NCBI GenBank assembly: GCA_963513935.1
Contig: OY740769.1
Location: 108,913,762 to 108,977,761, forward strand
Direction: 5' to 3'
DNA length: 64,000 bases
From: Aphrophora alni
Lineage: Eukaryota; Arthropoda; Insecta; Hemiptera; Aphrophoridae
Of this stretch, positions 11,534 to 23,289 are shown in pieces. The position numbers and the translations under genes were made by a program. The notes beneath the pieces are model-generated. The model had not been told where the DNA came from. It was given only the letters and a program-made list of their open reading frames with translations, and did no database searches. Every line of letters begins with the position of its first letter. Position 1 is the first letter of the stretch.

Positions 11534-11655
11534 CTGCACAAAAATATGTTTGTCAATATACATCCCAAACGAATCAGAAACACGTACAGTAATGTTGTTT
11601 TGTGACAATACGACTTTTTTTAATTCACCAATAGAATTAAATCCTAAGAGTACAC
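11534..11655 (-). CDS. PKD1/REJ-like host gene, exon (most 3' one seen)
   Basis: A 122-bp exon on the minus strand has an acceptor TTTTTTTCCAG before 11655 and a donor CAG|GTAAAT after 11534. It takes two bases to finish a codon begun in the exon at 43149-43343 and ends in phase 0. It encodes 40 residues (LLGFNSIGELKKVVLSQNNI, then VRVSDSFG) that fit the part of a REJ domain after the conserved Cys block, with alternating hydrophobic beta-strand pattern and no stop. The preceding intron is 31.5 kb and is almost wholly transposon. No following exon was found down to position 1. This would be extracellular in a polycystin-1-type membrane protein. Confidence 0.78.
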
Positions 11656-13127
11656 CTGGAAAAAAATTGTAAAGATATTATATTGTTACTGAAAAACATA
11701 TATTTACTACATATTAATAAACTAAAGCTACATTCAATTAAACTCATTTATACTGCAATTGTTTGAACAAAAGCAAAGACTATAAACGTGAAACCTCCTT
11801 TTCTTGAAAGCATGATAACGGACTAACAAGTAATTATATTTATAACCAATTTGTACCAGTTAGTACAAATCTATAAAGGATGATCAGATGAGATTTAAAA
11901 AAAAAAAGATGGTGGCTGCTGTAAGTTGTGTGTTAACGATTCGTCTAAATGTTAGACAAATTCAAATGAAAGCTCATTTTATGAAAAAAATCAACATTCA
12001 ACAGTATTCTTACGACCTTTCTACACTACGAAACTAAAAACTCCTTGTGGATCAGCCTAGCCCTGTACATGGCTTTTCAGTCGGGTAATGTGTGGTTGGA
12101 ACATAGAAACTCTTGTCACTGTTGTTCTAGCCTTCTTAACCAGAGTTCACAAATAATTTTATACCTTTCCAATTTTCCTCACGAAGCTGAGTCAATTCCA
12201 TAAAGACTAGAGTCAACATTTTTGCCTGGGCTTTTAGTTTATTAATATGACAAATAGTGTAACAACTAACAAACAGGTTAATGTTGATAACACTGTGTGG
12301 TAGATTAGGTCATGTAGGTAGGTATAGTATCAAATATAAAATAAACCAGGTCAAATGAATTCTGACAATTGAGATCGGACTTGCGCATTGTACTCTACTA
12401 ATAAAGACCTTTAATTTGAAGTACATATCAACCTATGCTTACATGTAAGATTTCCTTTCGACTCCTTGAGGGCTGTCCCCCATTGGACGTAAAGAACCAG
12501 TGATAAGTCTAAAAATAGTTTTTTAAAGTCAGATATTGATTTGCAAAGTTTTCATTTCATAACCTCAACCTAGTAAATATTATTAAGCAATTTTCAACAA
12601 CCTGACGTTGTAGCTAATATGAACTTTAAACCCACACTATTTTAGCTAGGGTGAACCTTTTGATGTCAGGTTACCGGCATTGTGTTCTATTCATAAAGGC
12701 CTTTAATTTGATGTACAACTCAACTTATGCTCTCATTTAAGATTTCCTACTTACTCCTTGTGGGCCGTTCCCCTGGAAAGGTAGTGGTCCACTGAATACG
12801 TACTTAAATAGGTTTTGGTGTCCACAAACAATGTACAAAGCTATGCAGCTCTATCTGTGATGGTTAAAAAAATATTAAGCCATCCCGGACTTATTTAACA
12901 TGCTGTATATGTTAGGCACTATTCAGTATATGTCTGTACACAGTATACTGTTATTAAAACTGTTGCCACACAACAAATTTAAACAGTTGATTCACAATTA
13001 TTTATCAAACTGTTGAAAATGAATACATATTTAATAATATTAAAATAACCGTTTCGTAACTACTACTATTATATTTAATGAGTAGAAATAAAAATTTCTT
13101 GTCTTTACAACATGGCTGGTGCAAGGT
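11656..13127. other. Intronic stretch with a diverged direct duplication
   Basis: There is no coding sequence. Two related blocks of about 98 bp (12384-12481 and 12677-12773) share GCATTGT, AAAGACCTTTAATTTGA-type and GATTTCCT...ACTCCTTG motifs, about 290 bp apart. A shorter relative with GTGTGCCGTTCCTGGAA is near 17430. They look like copies of an unclassified interspersed repeat. Confidence 0.5.
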
Positions 13128-13561
13128 AACTTGGCACCCTAGGAAAAATATCTTTAAGCATCCCCTTCCCAACAATGGTTGAAAATTATTATACCTGTAT
13201 TACAATTTATTATATAATAGTTAAAAGTTACACTAATGAACCTTTTGACTTGTAATGTTTAATGTATACACTTTTATCATAAATTTGAATTGCATGTCAC
13301 CCACATACTGTTTTTTCAAAAATGAAAATAAAAAGACAATTAATTCAATACTTAATGAATACTTAATTAATATTTACTTATTGACAATATATTATAGATA
13401 ATTATATTGTATGTTTGTCTATATTTTAATATTTTTGTATATTTTAATATATTATATAAATAAGTAAAAACTAACAGAATTCTAGAACAACAAGAGACTA
13501 AAGATTATATTTTTCTCCAGTCTTAAACTACGAAAATGTAGAAACTAGTTCATTAAGGTAG

Positions 13562-13980
13562 ATTGTACATGCTACATCCTGTTTGATTCATATAGTTGCC
13601 AGTTCAACCAGTCTTTCTTGTGTCATAGACTATCTGAGATATATCTTGATCAACTTAAGCTTAGAAAAGCTACTCTCCCCAGCTGCTACTGATACCAGCA
13701 GAGTCAGTAAAACCCTCAAAGTAATAAACAAATTAGGTACGCTTTTTTGCAAGTTGGATTGTCATTTGTTGTTCATTTCTTAGGAACTCGTCTTGAAACA
13801 GCTTGTAGTTACTAAACAACTTTGTAGCACCAATATCCTTAGATTTATTATGAGTCAAAACTCTTTCCTGCTTTGTAAATTCATCTGTACGTACTTGGTT
13901 GGTTTGTCCTCTAAATGTTAATATGTTGGTACAAAAGTTCAAATATGGATATAATCTCTGTAGTCTAGGTTTTGGCATTC
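13562..13980 (-). pseudogene. hAT transposase C-terminal (hATC dimerisation) remnant
   Basis: Reading the minus strand from 13694 to 13629 gives VAAGESSFSKLKLIKIYLR, close to the conserved hATC dimerisation motif of hAT transposases of the ZMYM1/TTF-type group (usual form ...GERSFSKLKLIK.YLRS.M). Downstream comes MTQERL. The stretch upstream to 13980 is coding-like but in another frame. No BED or catalytic region is near, so this is a truncated fragment. The block around 13120-13160 (AACTTGGCACCCTAGG) may belong to its 3' end. Confidence 0.72.
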
Positions 13981-14247
13981 AATGAATTACATTTTAAATT
14001 AAAGTTAAACTAATAGGCCAGATCTCTAAAGCTGAAGGTATTTCATGAATGTATTGTTTATTTTTGTAAATATAGTAAACAACTTTTTTAATGATTTCTA
14101 CAACTAATCGAACAGTTTCAGGACTTATGCTGTTCAACCTGCAAAAAAAACAAACTAAAAATAACCTACATTGTAAATTCAACGTAACATTGTACCACTA
14201 GCTATAGGTGCTTATATGTATTGAATATACTATAAACAATATATAGT

Positions 14248-14420
14248 AGGGGGTGTGCGAGCCTGTGTTTTAAAATCGAGCTGAGCCTTGGATTAATCAG
14301 GCCAAGCTCGAGCCTTAAGTACAGTAAGCCAAACTTGAGTTTTTTATTGATCGCAAACCTTTAATGAGCTCCAGCTCAAACTTTTATCTATCCTTTTAAC
14401 GGGCTTGAGTTTTTCTTAAA
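14248..14420. mobile_element. MITE-like terminal segment (GGGGTGTGCGAGCC)
   Basis: Starts GGGGGTGTGCGAGCC and is full of short CGAGC motifs. An inverted relative ending CGAGGGCTCGCACATCC lies at about 19789-19805. Such ends are familiar from hAT-type miniature elements, but a matching partner end close by is not clear. Confidence 0.35.
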
Positions 14421-14936
14421 CTTTCAATAAATTTTCGATTGAAATATGATCAATATGATTTCAATCTTTTCTTTTGAAATGGGCAATATCGAGTCAGTGA
14501 AGAGGGAAAGGCATAGTATCATTAATTGACGGGAAATAGACACTTTTAATCTAATAGAAGAATACCAATTTCCTTTGATATGAAATTAGATTACAAACCC
14601 ATTTCATTCACATATTTTCTTATCAATTAAATATTTTATTACAGACAAATAATTATGAATTTTTGGGTAATTTAGTTCGGGTCAAGGACAAAATCGAACC
14701 TAATTAAATAAAAAACTTTGGATATCATAAATAAAATTAATGTATGTGTCATGATGGTAAACTATTTTATATAAAATTGTAATATATAATATCGAACAAA
14801 AAAAAAATAAACAAAAAATGTCTCAGACTAAAATCATTGATTTAGGCTGACGTTGAGCCTAGTAAAAATGATGTCATGGAACTTGTATTCATTCGTTATC
14901 AGATCTATGCACCTCTACACCCAACACTTCTTTTAA

Positions 14937-15685
14937 CACATTGGGTGCTATGTAAAATTGATAAAACCCAAACTAGGGCCTAAAGAAAATTTACTGCATA
15001 GTAACATCCTTTATATATAAGAATCTATAAATATGCAGAAGAAAGTCCATCCTTGATGTTAATGACGTCATAGATGACATCACAAGGCATGTCGGTAAAA
15101 CCCGGCATCGGGCCCGTGTTAACGGCCTCACAAACAGTCGCGGTTGTACAAACTGCAATATGCACTAGAAACTGTTTATATAATATGTAAAGTTCAATAA
15201 GTCACTAATGTAATTATAATAAGAAAAAGTAAAAAATAAAAAATGTGTAATTTTGTATTTACATGCTATTTACATTCCTCACCCACCGCCATAAATCTTC
15301 AATGTTCAATGCTCTCGACATCACTATCTGATTCATCTGAACTTAAATTAGATTCCATAACTAAATTGTCATTGTTTCCAGAAGTACTAGCCATCATAAA
15401 ACACTATAAATATTGATAATAAATAACAATATACTAATCTAGAATACACACTAAAACTAATCTGACAGTAAAAACTATAAAAATCGCAGGACGCCGGGAC
15501 TACTTCGCACAAAGAACAAAGGGAATGTATAGACAGGCCTGACCTAGAAATCAATTTTCCTTGTACAGACCTGAGCTCAGACAGAAGCAATATTGCTTGC
15601 AAAGTAACGTGTCGGGAAATATCGACACCAGGTGCGCTAATGCGTATAGCATGTCGGTAAATGCCGACACGTAGCACCGAACGTG
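14937..15685 (-). mobile_element. piggyBac-type element with TTAA duplication (family 2)
   Basis: TTAA at 14933-14936 and 15686-15689 flank inverted ends, CACATTGGGTGCTATGT at the left and ACGTAGCACCGAACGTG at the right (about four mismatches in 17). Subterminal repeats with CATGTCGGTAAA recur at both sides (15089 and 15650). A short minus-strand frame at 15299-15397 (MMASTSGNNDNLVMESNL, then an SDESDSDVES run) has the acidic N-terminus typical of piggyBac transposases. At 749 bp the rest of the gene is deleted. Confidence 0.78.
15299..15397 (-). pseudogene. piggyBac transposase N-terminal remnant
   Basis: 32 codons from an ATG at 15397 to a TGA at 15299-15301. It has a Ser/Asn-rich start followed by an acidic SDESDSD block. 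It is only the first part of a transposase, the remainder being absent from the element. Confidence 0.55.
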
Positions 15686-15689
15686 TTAA

Positions 15690-16095
15690 CACGCATTTTC
15701 TTGTAGTAGGAGAAAATACGGTATATTTCTGACTTGAATAATAGAACAATTATTAATTCTGATAGTTGTTTGATTATGATTTGTAAATAATAAAATAACT
15801 AAATAACTTTAGAAATCTTCTTATTTTTCAGAATTAATGTAATTTATTATTATTTTCGAAATAAAAAATAATAAGGATTGTCAAGTTGGAAACCAAACGT
15901 CTTTTCTATATTTTGCAAATTTTAATTAAGTTTTCTTCTATTTTTGTGTTATCGGCAAAGTATATTTTTGATCATCAATTTTGTAGCCAATTTTAACCTA
16001 TTTTCCGCCATCGCTCAGATTTATAAAATCCCCCAATTCTATTTAGTTATTTTGTAAATAAAAAATAACTCGCGTAGACTGGGAATAGCACTAAT
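15690..16095. other. Gene-free stretch between two piggyBac-type elements
   Basis: AT-rich; I see nothing recognisable in it. Confidence 0.5.
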
Positions 16096-16099
16096 TTAA

Positions 16100-17060
16100 C
16101 CTGGGAGTGGTCGCCGCAGGTCGTAGTAACCCGCAGGCGTCTATTGTGACCTGCCCTGACTGTACCAAAAATAGGTCAACCCTCCCTCTCCACCAACCTT
16201 CCTGACTGCCCACCCCCTGCAACAACCAGTTGTCATTGTTTAGTTTCCGCGTCTCCGTTGGCCGTGATACACACGTGCGGGTCGAGACGACCCACAGCGA
16301 CTACTTAGGTCGACAAAAGTTTTTAATACATTATTTTAGTTTTGCCATTAAAATTGCATAGTGTTTTTTAGTGTATTGTGATAAACATTTCGTTTGGACA
16401 CTATAATGTGTGATATTACAAAATATATTTGTTATAGCCAGAGTTCGGGAACATTGAGCCTACCTCCTGCTAACGTATGTCCAGATCTGGAAGAAAAAGT
16501 TGAAAAACTATAAACTTTAAAGTCTTAAAAGTGAAGTTTAAAGTTAAAAACACACTAAGTAAATAGATTAATTAGTGTGGTATATTTGTCTTTTTTGTTC
16601 AATTTCTATCTTGTAATACGTTTTAGGTATAGATTTAGCCATAATATCAAAGCTCATTTTCATCGTGTAATTTCTTTAAAATTTTTCCTCATAATAAGTA
16701 GTGAAACCAATTTTTTTTAACTAAGTTATACTTACCATATAAACTAAATAAGTTACATAAGTTAAACATTTCCAATTGTATACTTCATAGTATTAACATA
16801 TTGCAGAAAAATAACTTTTTGTAATATATTTTGTTAAATTAAAAAATAAAATAAAATAAAATAAAAAATCAAAAAAATCTAACAATAAATAATTTTGACC
16901 AAATTACATTTTTCATTACTTCCATAAGTCAAAGATATAAACCAATGCAATGGAAAGGGTTAATTATAAGTCCAATGTAGAAATATAAACTGTTTAAATG
17001 CGGGTCACAGTGACCTGCAGCGACCATATTGGATTGCATAATAAGGGCGACCCTTCCAGG
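16100..17060. mobile_element. piggyBac-type element with TTAA duplication (family 3)
   Basis: TTAA at 16096-16099 and 17061-17064 bound inverted ends: CCTGGGAGTGGTCGCC at the left, and at the right GGGCGACCCTTCCAGG, whose complement is CCTGGAAGGGTCGCCC. Subterminal GCAGGTC motifs are repeated inward at both sides, with a C/G-rich block at 16100-16290 standing out from the AT-rich background. No transposase frame remains in 961 bp, so it is a non-autonomous copy. Confidence 0.78.
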
Positions 17061-17064
17061 TTAA

Positions 17065-20000
17065 AAAAATAAATCAAAATAATTATTAATAATGATTCGA
17101 ATTTGCCCCTAACCACAATCACTAGAAACCTACTCGAATCATTATTGTGAATTTCACCACAGTGCTCAACAAGATTGTATCAAAATAATTATTGTTTAGC
17201 TAATTGTAATCATTTAATAATCAATGAACTGATTGAAAAATGTAAACATAATGAATACACATGCATATATTTTTCAATAAAGGTTTATTATTTGTATGTT
17301 CAAAAGAAAGAATTTATAATATAACATTTCTAATAATTTCAAATTAGATTTAGATTTAGAGTGGGGTGGAATACTACTTAAGAAGGATTCCCTGCACGTC
17401 AACCATTGGCTTATTGTGCCCCCTGTGTGCCGTTCCTGGAAGGTTAGAACCCTGTTCCTCGAACGAGGTTCAGGATTTTTTCCACCAGGTACGTATCCTT
17501 ATTTTCAAATTAATAGTCTGTGTTATGAAAACGTTTAATTATTTATTTAGCTGTGTTAGCTGTGAAAAAGATAAAAATCACAGCATGGGAAACCTATTAA
17601 TCTTGTCTCAGAGTGTGTACATGGAGTCAAAAACATCTGGCCACCAGGAAATATCACCAGATAACATAGTTGTTAGTTTCCTTCTTGATTTTAGATCTAA
17701 AGAATACAACATTTATAAACAATTATTTTTAAATCTCTGTGTATAGTTTATGGTAATGTATTAAGTGCTTATGGTAAGTAGTAAGTGTTGTAGTTTATGG
17801 TTTTTAGAAAACGTACGATTATCCCAAGTAAAATTTTTTTAAACCAAAACTGTGGGAGAATCAGAGACAGATGCCAAACAGACCTTTGTTATAATTTTAA
17901 TAATTTTCTTCTTTAAAAGTAAACAAAGCAGACCTTTGGTGGATGAGATATCTGTCACTGACAGGAAATAGAATTAGCTTTATCCTGTTGCCTTCAACAT
18001 GTATCAAATTTAAACAAAACAATCTATTTTCAACTTGGGGGATCCTGTCAATAAATACAGATTTTCATTTCATTCCATCTTCTAAATAGTAATTTTGATT
18101 TTGTTTTCTTTGTTGATTATTTGGGACCTAGTCAGACATTTTAATTAATTAAATTCTATGTTCTTGTTTTTACCAATATCTACTTGGGAAAAGTCAGCAC
18201 CAATGTATCCCATATATAGTTGGTATAGATGCATTGGACTGTTGAAGTTCGGTTTCTAACCTTTCTTGTCTGCATTCTCTCTCCCTCCCTCTGTCACACA
18301 ACACAGGACTTTGAGTTTCTTTGAAACATCTTTCTTATCGATTTGTATAATCGAAGCAATATTAATATAGGAAATAAGATTGCAAGATGGAAATAGAGAG
18401 CATATCCTTAAAACCAATTTTTTGTCCATAAGGGACAACTACAGATATAGATGGTTTCAACAACAAAACCAGTAGGTTCACACATTTAGTAGTGTGAAAG
18501 TACGTTCAGGACCCAATATTCTCAATCAATAACTTTAGTCTTTTACAATATTTTTAATTATTTGTTATGTTATGTATTTACCAATATCTCGTATAAAATA
18601 ATGTACCACAATTTACACTCGGTAATTATCATTTTCATGAAAAATTTATGGTTTTTTTACAGTCTTAGTAAGTCATGAGTTTTGTTTTTTTCCCTTTTTT
18701 TTTTAGTAAATCAGAACTTATTTTCTTTTATTTAACCCAAACAGATAAATCACCACTCTCAGACTCCGAATGATTTGTTTGTAATTAAATATAAAAATAC
18801 TAAGACTAACAAGTATAACTTGACAATTCCATCTTATTTTCTTAAGTGAAGTTTCCAATTATTGGTGTTTGTATTCCTTGTGTAGAATCAGTAATGTCTA
18901 TTTCCTGACTATTATTATTATTTCTCCTCACCTCTCCCTGCCAATCGCTGATTTCACCTGGGTTATTCAGTACCTGGATGATACACCTTTTTTCTTACAA
19001 TATTATAAGGTTCTATTATTTAATGCTCAATAAAAATGTTGAATAACAAAAATCCTCTTATTAATAGATTACTTGAGTTCAATCGTGTTGCTTTGTTATA
19101 CTCTTTTATTAGTATAGGCTTCGCGGTAATCAATTTGTATTAATAACACATATTACTAAATGAATGATGTGAATTACAAAATTCTCAATTTTCTATTAAA
19201 CACAATCCAAATAAATTCATTTTTTCGTTGAGTTATAATTTTAAAATCAGATTTTTTTAAAAATTCGCTGTATAACAAACTATTAAAATGGGGATATTTT
19301 TGTTTCCGTAAGTCTTCAGTGATGTGTGTTGACATTAAGTCATCACATTTAAAGTGGGACATGTGAAGACACCACTGAGGCAATTTACTTCCTTAATTCT
19401 TGTAATTCTTATTCCTCTGATCTACACAAGTTAATAAAAATATGTTTTTATCTCATGAGAAAGACAACTAAATACAATTATCAAATCCGTTTGTTTCATA
19501 ACCAATATCATTAAGACTGTTTTTCTCATTTCATCAGTTCACGTTATATCTAGCTCTCATTTCAGTATTATTATATCAGTTTAGGCCTTGTTTGAAAAGC
19601 GAGGCAGGCTTGTAAAGCTAGATCTGCTTAGAAACAATGCAGAGTTCGTAAAATTAAAACAGACTCGTAAAACAAAGTCGTCCTCGGAAAATCGTGTCAC
19701 ACTAGAAAAAATCACGCTGAGCTCGAACAATCAGGCCAGGTTCGATAACTTAGAGTCGTTGTCCAAAAATCTACCTCAAATCAATTTCGAGGGCTCGCAC
19801 ATCCTTAATATATACTATATATTACAAAAAGAAATATATAAGGGAATTATAAAAATACTAAAGTTGGCACTCTGCTTGGACTACAGATCTGTGTTGTATT
19901 CTAGTAGTGAAAAAAAATGGTTTTGAGATTTTCATTTGAAAAAAATTGTTTTTAGTTGAAATTCAACGTAGAGTCAAGATAAACTAAATTTGGGAGAAAT

Positions 20001-20657
20001 GAAGGTACCTCTGGGAAAATGTATATTCAGTTAAAAAAAAAGGGTAGGGGGAAGTTAAGACATGTCTCAGAAAATTAATGTCTGGCTAAAAAACCTAATA
20101 AAACTAATAACTTAGTTACTAACAACTAACATAACAAGAAAGATAAGTGTAATTTAACACAAAATAATGAGGTATGGTAATCATTTTGAAAAATAATATC
20201 ATGTTGTTATGAACATGAGAGATTACTAGTGTAGTGATGCTCTGCAGAACGCTGCTGAATTAAATTCAACCGGTAGCAGTATTCCAAATGTATGGTCACT
20301 AGTCGCGACGATAATTTTCTAAAATCCGACCAGTTATTAATTTCGAGTCATGATTATGGCGACTACTATTATAGTCCATATTTTATGCTATTTTAAGGAT
20401 TTTTGTATCAGTTGTAGTAATAAAGCAAATCAGAAAAATAACAGTTCTAAAGGAAGAGATGGTAAGTAAAATTATAGTGATTAACATTGTAAACTTGTAA
20501 AAGAGAGGAAGAAAAATGTCACATGTGGAGTATTACGAATTATTTACTTCACTTCCTGTTCCTTTAAATTTAACCACACCAGATAGTATTATAAACAGGC
20601 ATTTCCTCTCCTAATTTTGTTCAGTGTTTTCATCTCTATGTATGAACTGTATTTCAG

Positions 20658-20659
<2 letters not shown>
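17065..20659. other. Long intronic stretch without recognised genes
   Basis: Only AT-rich non-coding sequence and short open frames. Around 17380-17490 lies a GC-richer block (GTGTGCCGTTCCTGGAAGG) related to the repeat at 12460 and 12760. At 19580-19805 there is a segment rich in CGAGC/GCTCG that looks like the end of a miniature transposon. The 112-codon frame at 19588-19926 runs through it and has no protein character. Confidence 0.5.

Positions 20660-20719
<60 letters not shown>
20660..20719. repeat. (TA)n microsatellite
   Basis: About 30 uninterrupted TA units. Confidence 0.95.
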
Positions 20720-20721
<2 letters not shown>

Positions 20722-21140
20722 CAGTTCAGTTATAATATCATGACAAAATAAATTTAAGTCATGATAATAGTTTTTAAGTTAGGAAAAGATAGTCTGCTAT
20801 TACAAATGTTAATAATTTATGAATATGATGCATTCTTCCATATAGTAGTGCATGGAATAATTTGTTGCACTGTAAACACGATAACAACAAAAAAATTTGA
20901 GAAGGAGAGGAATAGACTTCGTTTCCTGTTACCAATTTTAGTTTTTACTGGGTGGGTTGTATTATCAGTCTTGTTAGAAACACTTGTTCACATCATTATA
21001 AATTTGTTTCTTTCTCCTATGTTTTACATTTTAATGTAATCTCATATTTTATAACAACCTAGTGTTATAATTATTTATAGAAGAAAAAATATGTAATCCA
21101 TTTAAATCTAATTTTACATTGCAGACACAAAACATATTAA

Positions 21141-21780
21141 CCGTTAAGCAGGCGCGCTGCGGTGTTCTATGCCGCAATTTTTTTATTTATGTCACAATTC
21201 CATCCCCCTGCTATGGATCGGTCGATGACCTTCAGTATTCCTTCTTTGTTCAATTTAGAACGCACCCTAGGAAGTGTTTTTGTTTCCTTCTTCTATTTCG
21301 GTTAATATCTGCCTTTAAGTGAGAGCACTACGTTAACCGGCATACAGTACCGCTACGCGCCCGGAAATGTAAGTAAAGAAACTGTGTTTTTAATGTCTAT
21401 CTTTTTATATCTACTTAAGTTTTATTATATATATATATATATATATATTATTATTATTATTATTATTATTTATTATTATGTATTATATTATATTTCTAAA
21501 AGATTTAGCAACAGAACTTATGGCCGATCACTTGAAAGAAAGAGCTAAAATTCAAACATTACCTAACGATATAAGCCTTTATCTGAAAATGAAAGTTGAT
21601 CAAACTCAGTACTCAGAGGAAATATCAAATAGTTCAGCAAAAAGTGGACCATGTCAAGCTTGTGGTAAAGATAAAAACAAAACGACAGTGTGTTGTTTTT
21701 CTTGTAATCAGTTTATTTGTTTAAATAATTTTAAAAATATATATCAAAATTACCATCCTGGTTACTATGGTTCATAAAAA
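21141..21780 (+). mobile_element. piggyBac-type element, 5' end plus transposase C-terminus (family 4)
   Basis: TTAA (21137-21140) is followed by CCGTTAAGCAGGCGCGC, a typical piggyBac end. A subterminal inverted pair follows: GGCGCGCTGCGGTGTTCTATGCC near 21151 and, inverted, GGCATACAGTACCGCTACGCGCC near 21340. After a TA/TTA microsatellite (21427-21478) comes the C-terminal part of a transposase. The core of the gene is missing and I could not find the right end. Confidence 0.7.
21478..21777 (+). pseudogene. piggyBac transposase C-terminal zinc-finger fragment
   Basis: 99 codons. The segment MADHLKERAKIQTLPNDI resembles the region before the C-terminal finger of piggyBac transposases, followed by a cysteine-rich finger (CQACGKDKN, then CCFSCNQFICLNN). 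The first 10 or so codons come from an AT microsatellite and are not native. The catalytic Asp triad is not present. Expression is not suggested by any signal. Confidence 0.72.
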
Positions 21781-22470
21781 ACACACACAAAAAGAAAAAC
21801 AAGAACAGGAACAGGGGAAAACAATGAGGAAAATGATTCTTAGATCAGACCTGAAGGCATTAGACTCCATTTTTGTTAGTGTTGCATAAAATTCAATTTA
21901 AAGATAAATCAAGAGGTAAATAATAACCAAAATAGTAAGAATTTAATAATTAACTGTTTTGAGAAGAATTGGTGAGTCAAAAGTAAATTGAATGCCTTTA
22001 AAATACTCTAAAATCTACATCATAAGTTACCCACCTCATTTTGGCCAATCGAAATATATTCCAAATTTGAACATTCCACAAACTGTGATTTCATATATCA
22101 ACACAATATCACCCATACAGCATCCTAATTGTATCACTTATTCATCTTAGTCAACCCATCCTTCATAATCAATTAGTCTTAGTGTTTTCTGAACAATAAT
22201 ATGTACTAGATATAAGCTTAGAGTTAAGTCATTGAACGACAATTAACAGTAAAAGAACTGACTACAAAGTAAGTCAGCTAGAATTACAGATATAATTGAC
22301 ATATAACTGACAGTAATAATTACAAATATACTTCACATAGTTACTAAAACAGCCAACAATGAGACTAAAAAACCAAGTCATGCATGTGTGCATCCATGAA
22401 CTCCTGGATACTATATAAACTCCTGGACCAACCTTTCAACCATTTTTCTACAACTCAAATGTAAAATGCC
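21778..22470. other. Gene-free stretch
   Basis: AT-rich, with no motif or repeat that I recognise. Confidence 0.5.
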
Positions 22471-22656
22471 TCACCAAGACCAATCTAACATTTTCAGGGA
22501 GCCTATTAAAAAATCAACACCAATATGTTTATAGCTGATTTGGGTGTTACCAAGTCTAACAAAAGCCCCATCAATCAAACATTTATTCCTGATATTATGT
22601 CCATGATAGCTACTTCTCAATTTATACTCTTCCATGTGTTCTTTAACATATAGCAT
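22471..22656 (-). pseudogene. Jockey/CR1-type ORF2 C-terminal fragment
   Basis: 61 codons on the minus strand (HGHNIRNKCLI, then ISYKHIGVDFL) match the pattern near the end of Jockey/CR1-type ORF2 proteins, usually H.YNTRN...... Y.G...FN.LP. It is next to a plus-strand reverse-transcriptase piece at 22711, so two different fragments or a rearranged copy abut here. Confidence 0.5.
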
Positions 22657-22710
22657 TGAGTGAAAAATAAATATATTACTTTGAGTTAAAAATATTTAAC
22701 TTCATACAAA

Positions 22711-23110
22711 TTGGCTTACAAAACTCTTGCTCTCATCAAACACACCATTCTTTGTTTTGTGTCACCTTTTACTCAGTTAGTTAACAAATATCTACTGAGA
22801 GGCCAATTTCCGGATGTTTTAAAAATAACACAAGTTCTCATATATTTACAAGGTAAAAAAGATCAACTAAGAAATTATAGGCCTATGCTCTGGTTCCTGT
22901 TATCTCTAAGGTAATTGAGATAATATTGGTATACAATTTATGAACTATTTGGAATGCAATAACTTGATTTGCAACACATAGTTTGGCTTCAGAAAAGGCT
23001 TATCAACTACTCATGCACTGATAAGCAAGTCGATAAGGTTCTTGATTGTTATGAGAATAGAACTTTTTTTATTAAGATACCATTAAAGTATCAAGTCAAA
23101 TTAAATCTGA
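22711..23110 (+). pseudogene. Jockey/CR1-type reverse-transcriptase fragment
   Basis: Reads QLVNKYLLRGQFPDVLKI then NYRPM, and in another frame FGFRKGLSTTHAL, followed by KVLDCYENR. These are the fingers/palm motifs before the catalytic centre in Jockey/CR1-type reverse transcriptases. At least two frame changes separate them, and the YADD block is absent. Confidence 0.72.
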
Positions 23111-23289
23111 TAATAATAAATTACCTTGTGACTTCAGTCGATTTCTATATTATGACATGTTTCAGAGTCGTAACTCCGTCATGAGATATCCATTAAATTG
23201 TTCACTCTGAAGAGCTCGTTGTACATTAAAATGGTTATAATAACCCTTACACTAATACAAAAATTAATTAACCAATCATGTCCTTCACT

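Noticed and set aside
14248..19805. A single 5.5-kb transposon bounded by inverted GTGTGCGAGCC ends
   Set aside because: The two end-like segments are diverged outside the core and other complete elements lie between; two separate miniature-element ends are more likely.
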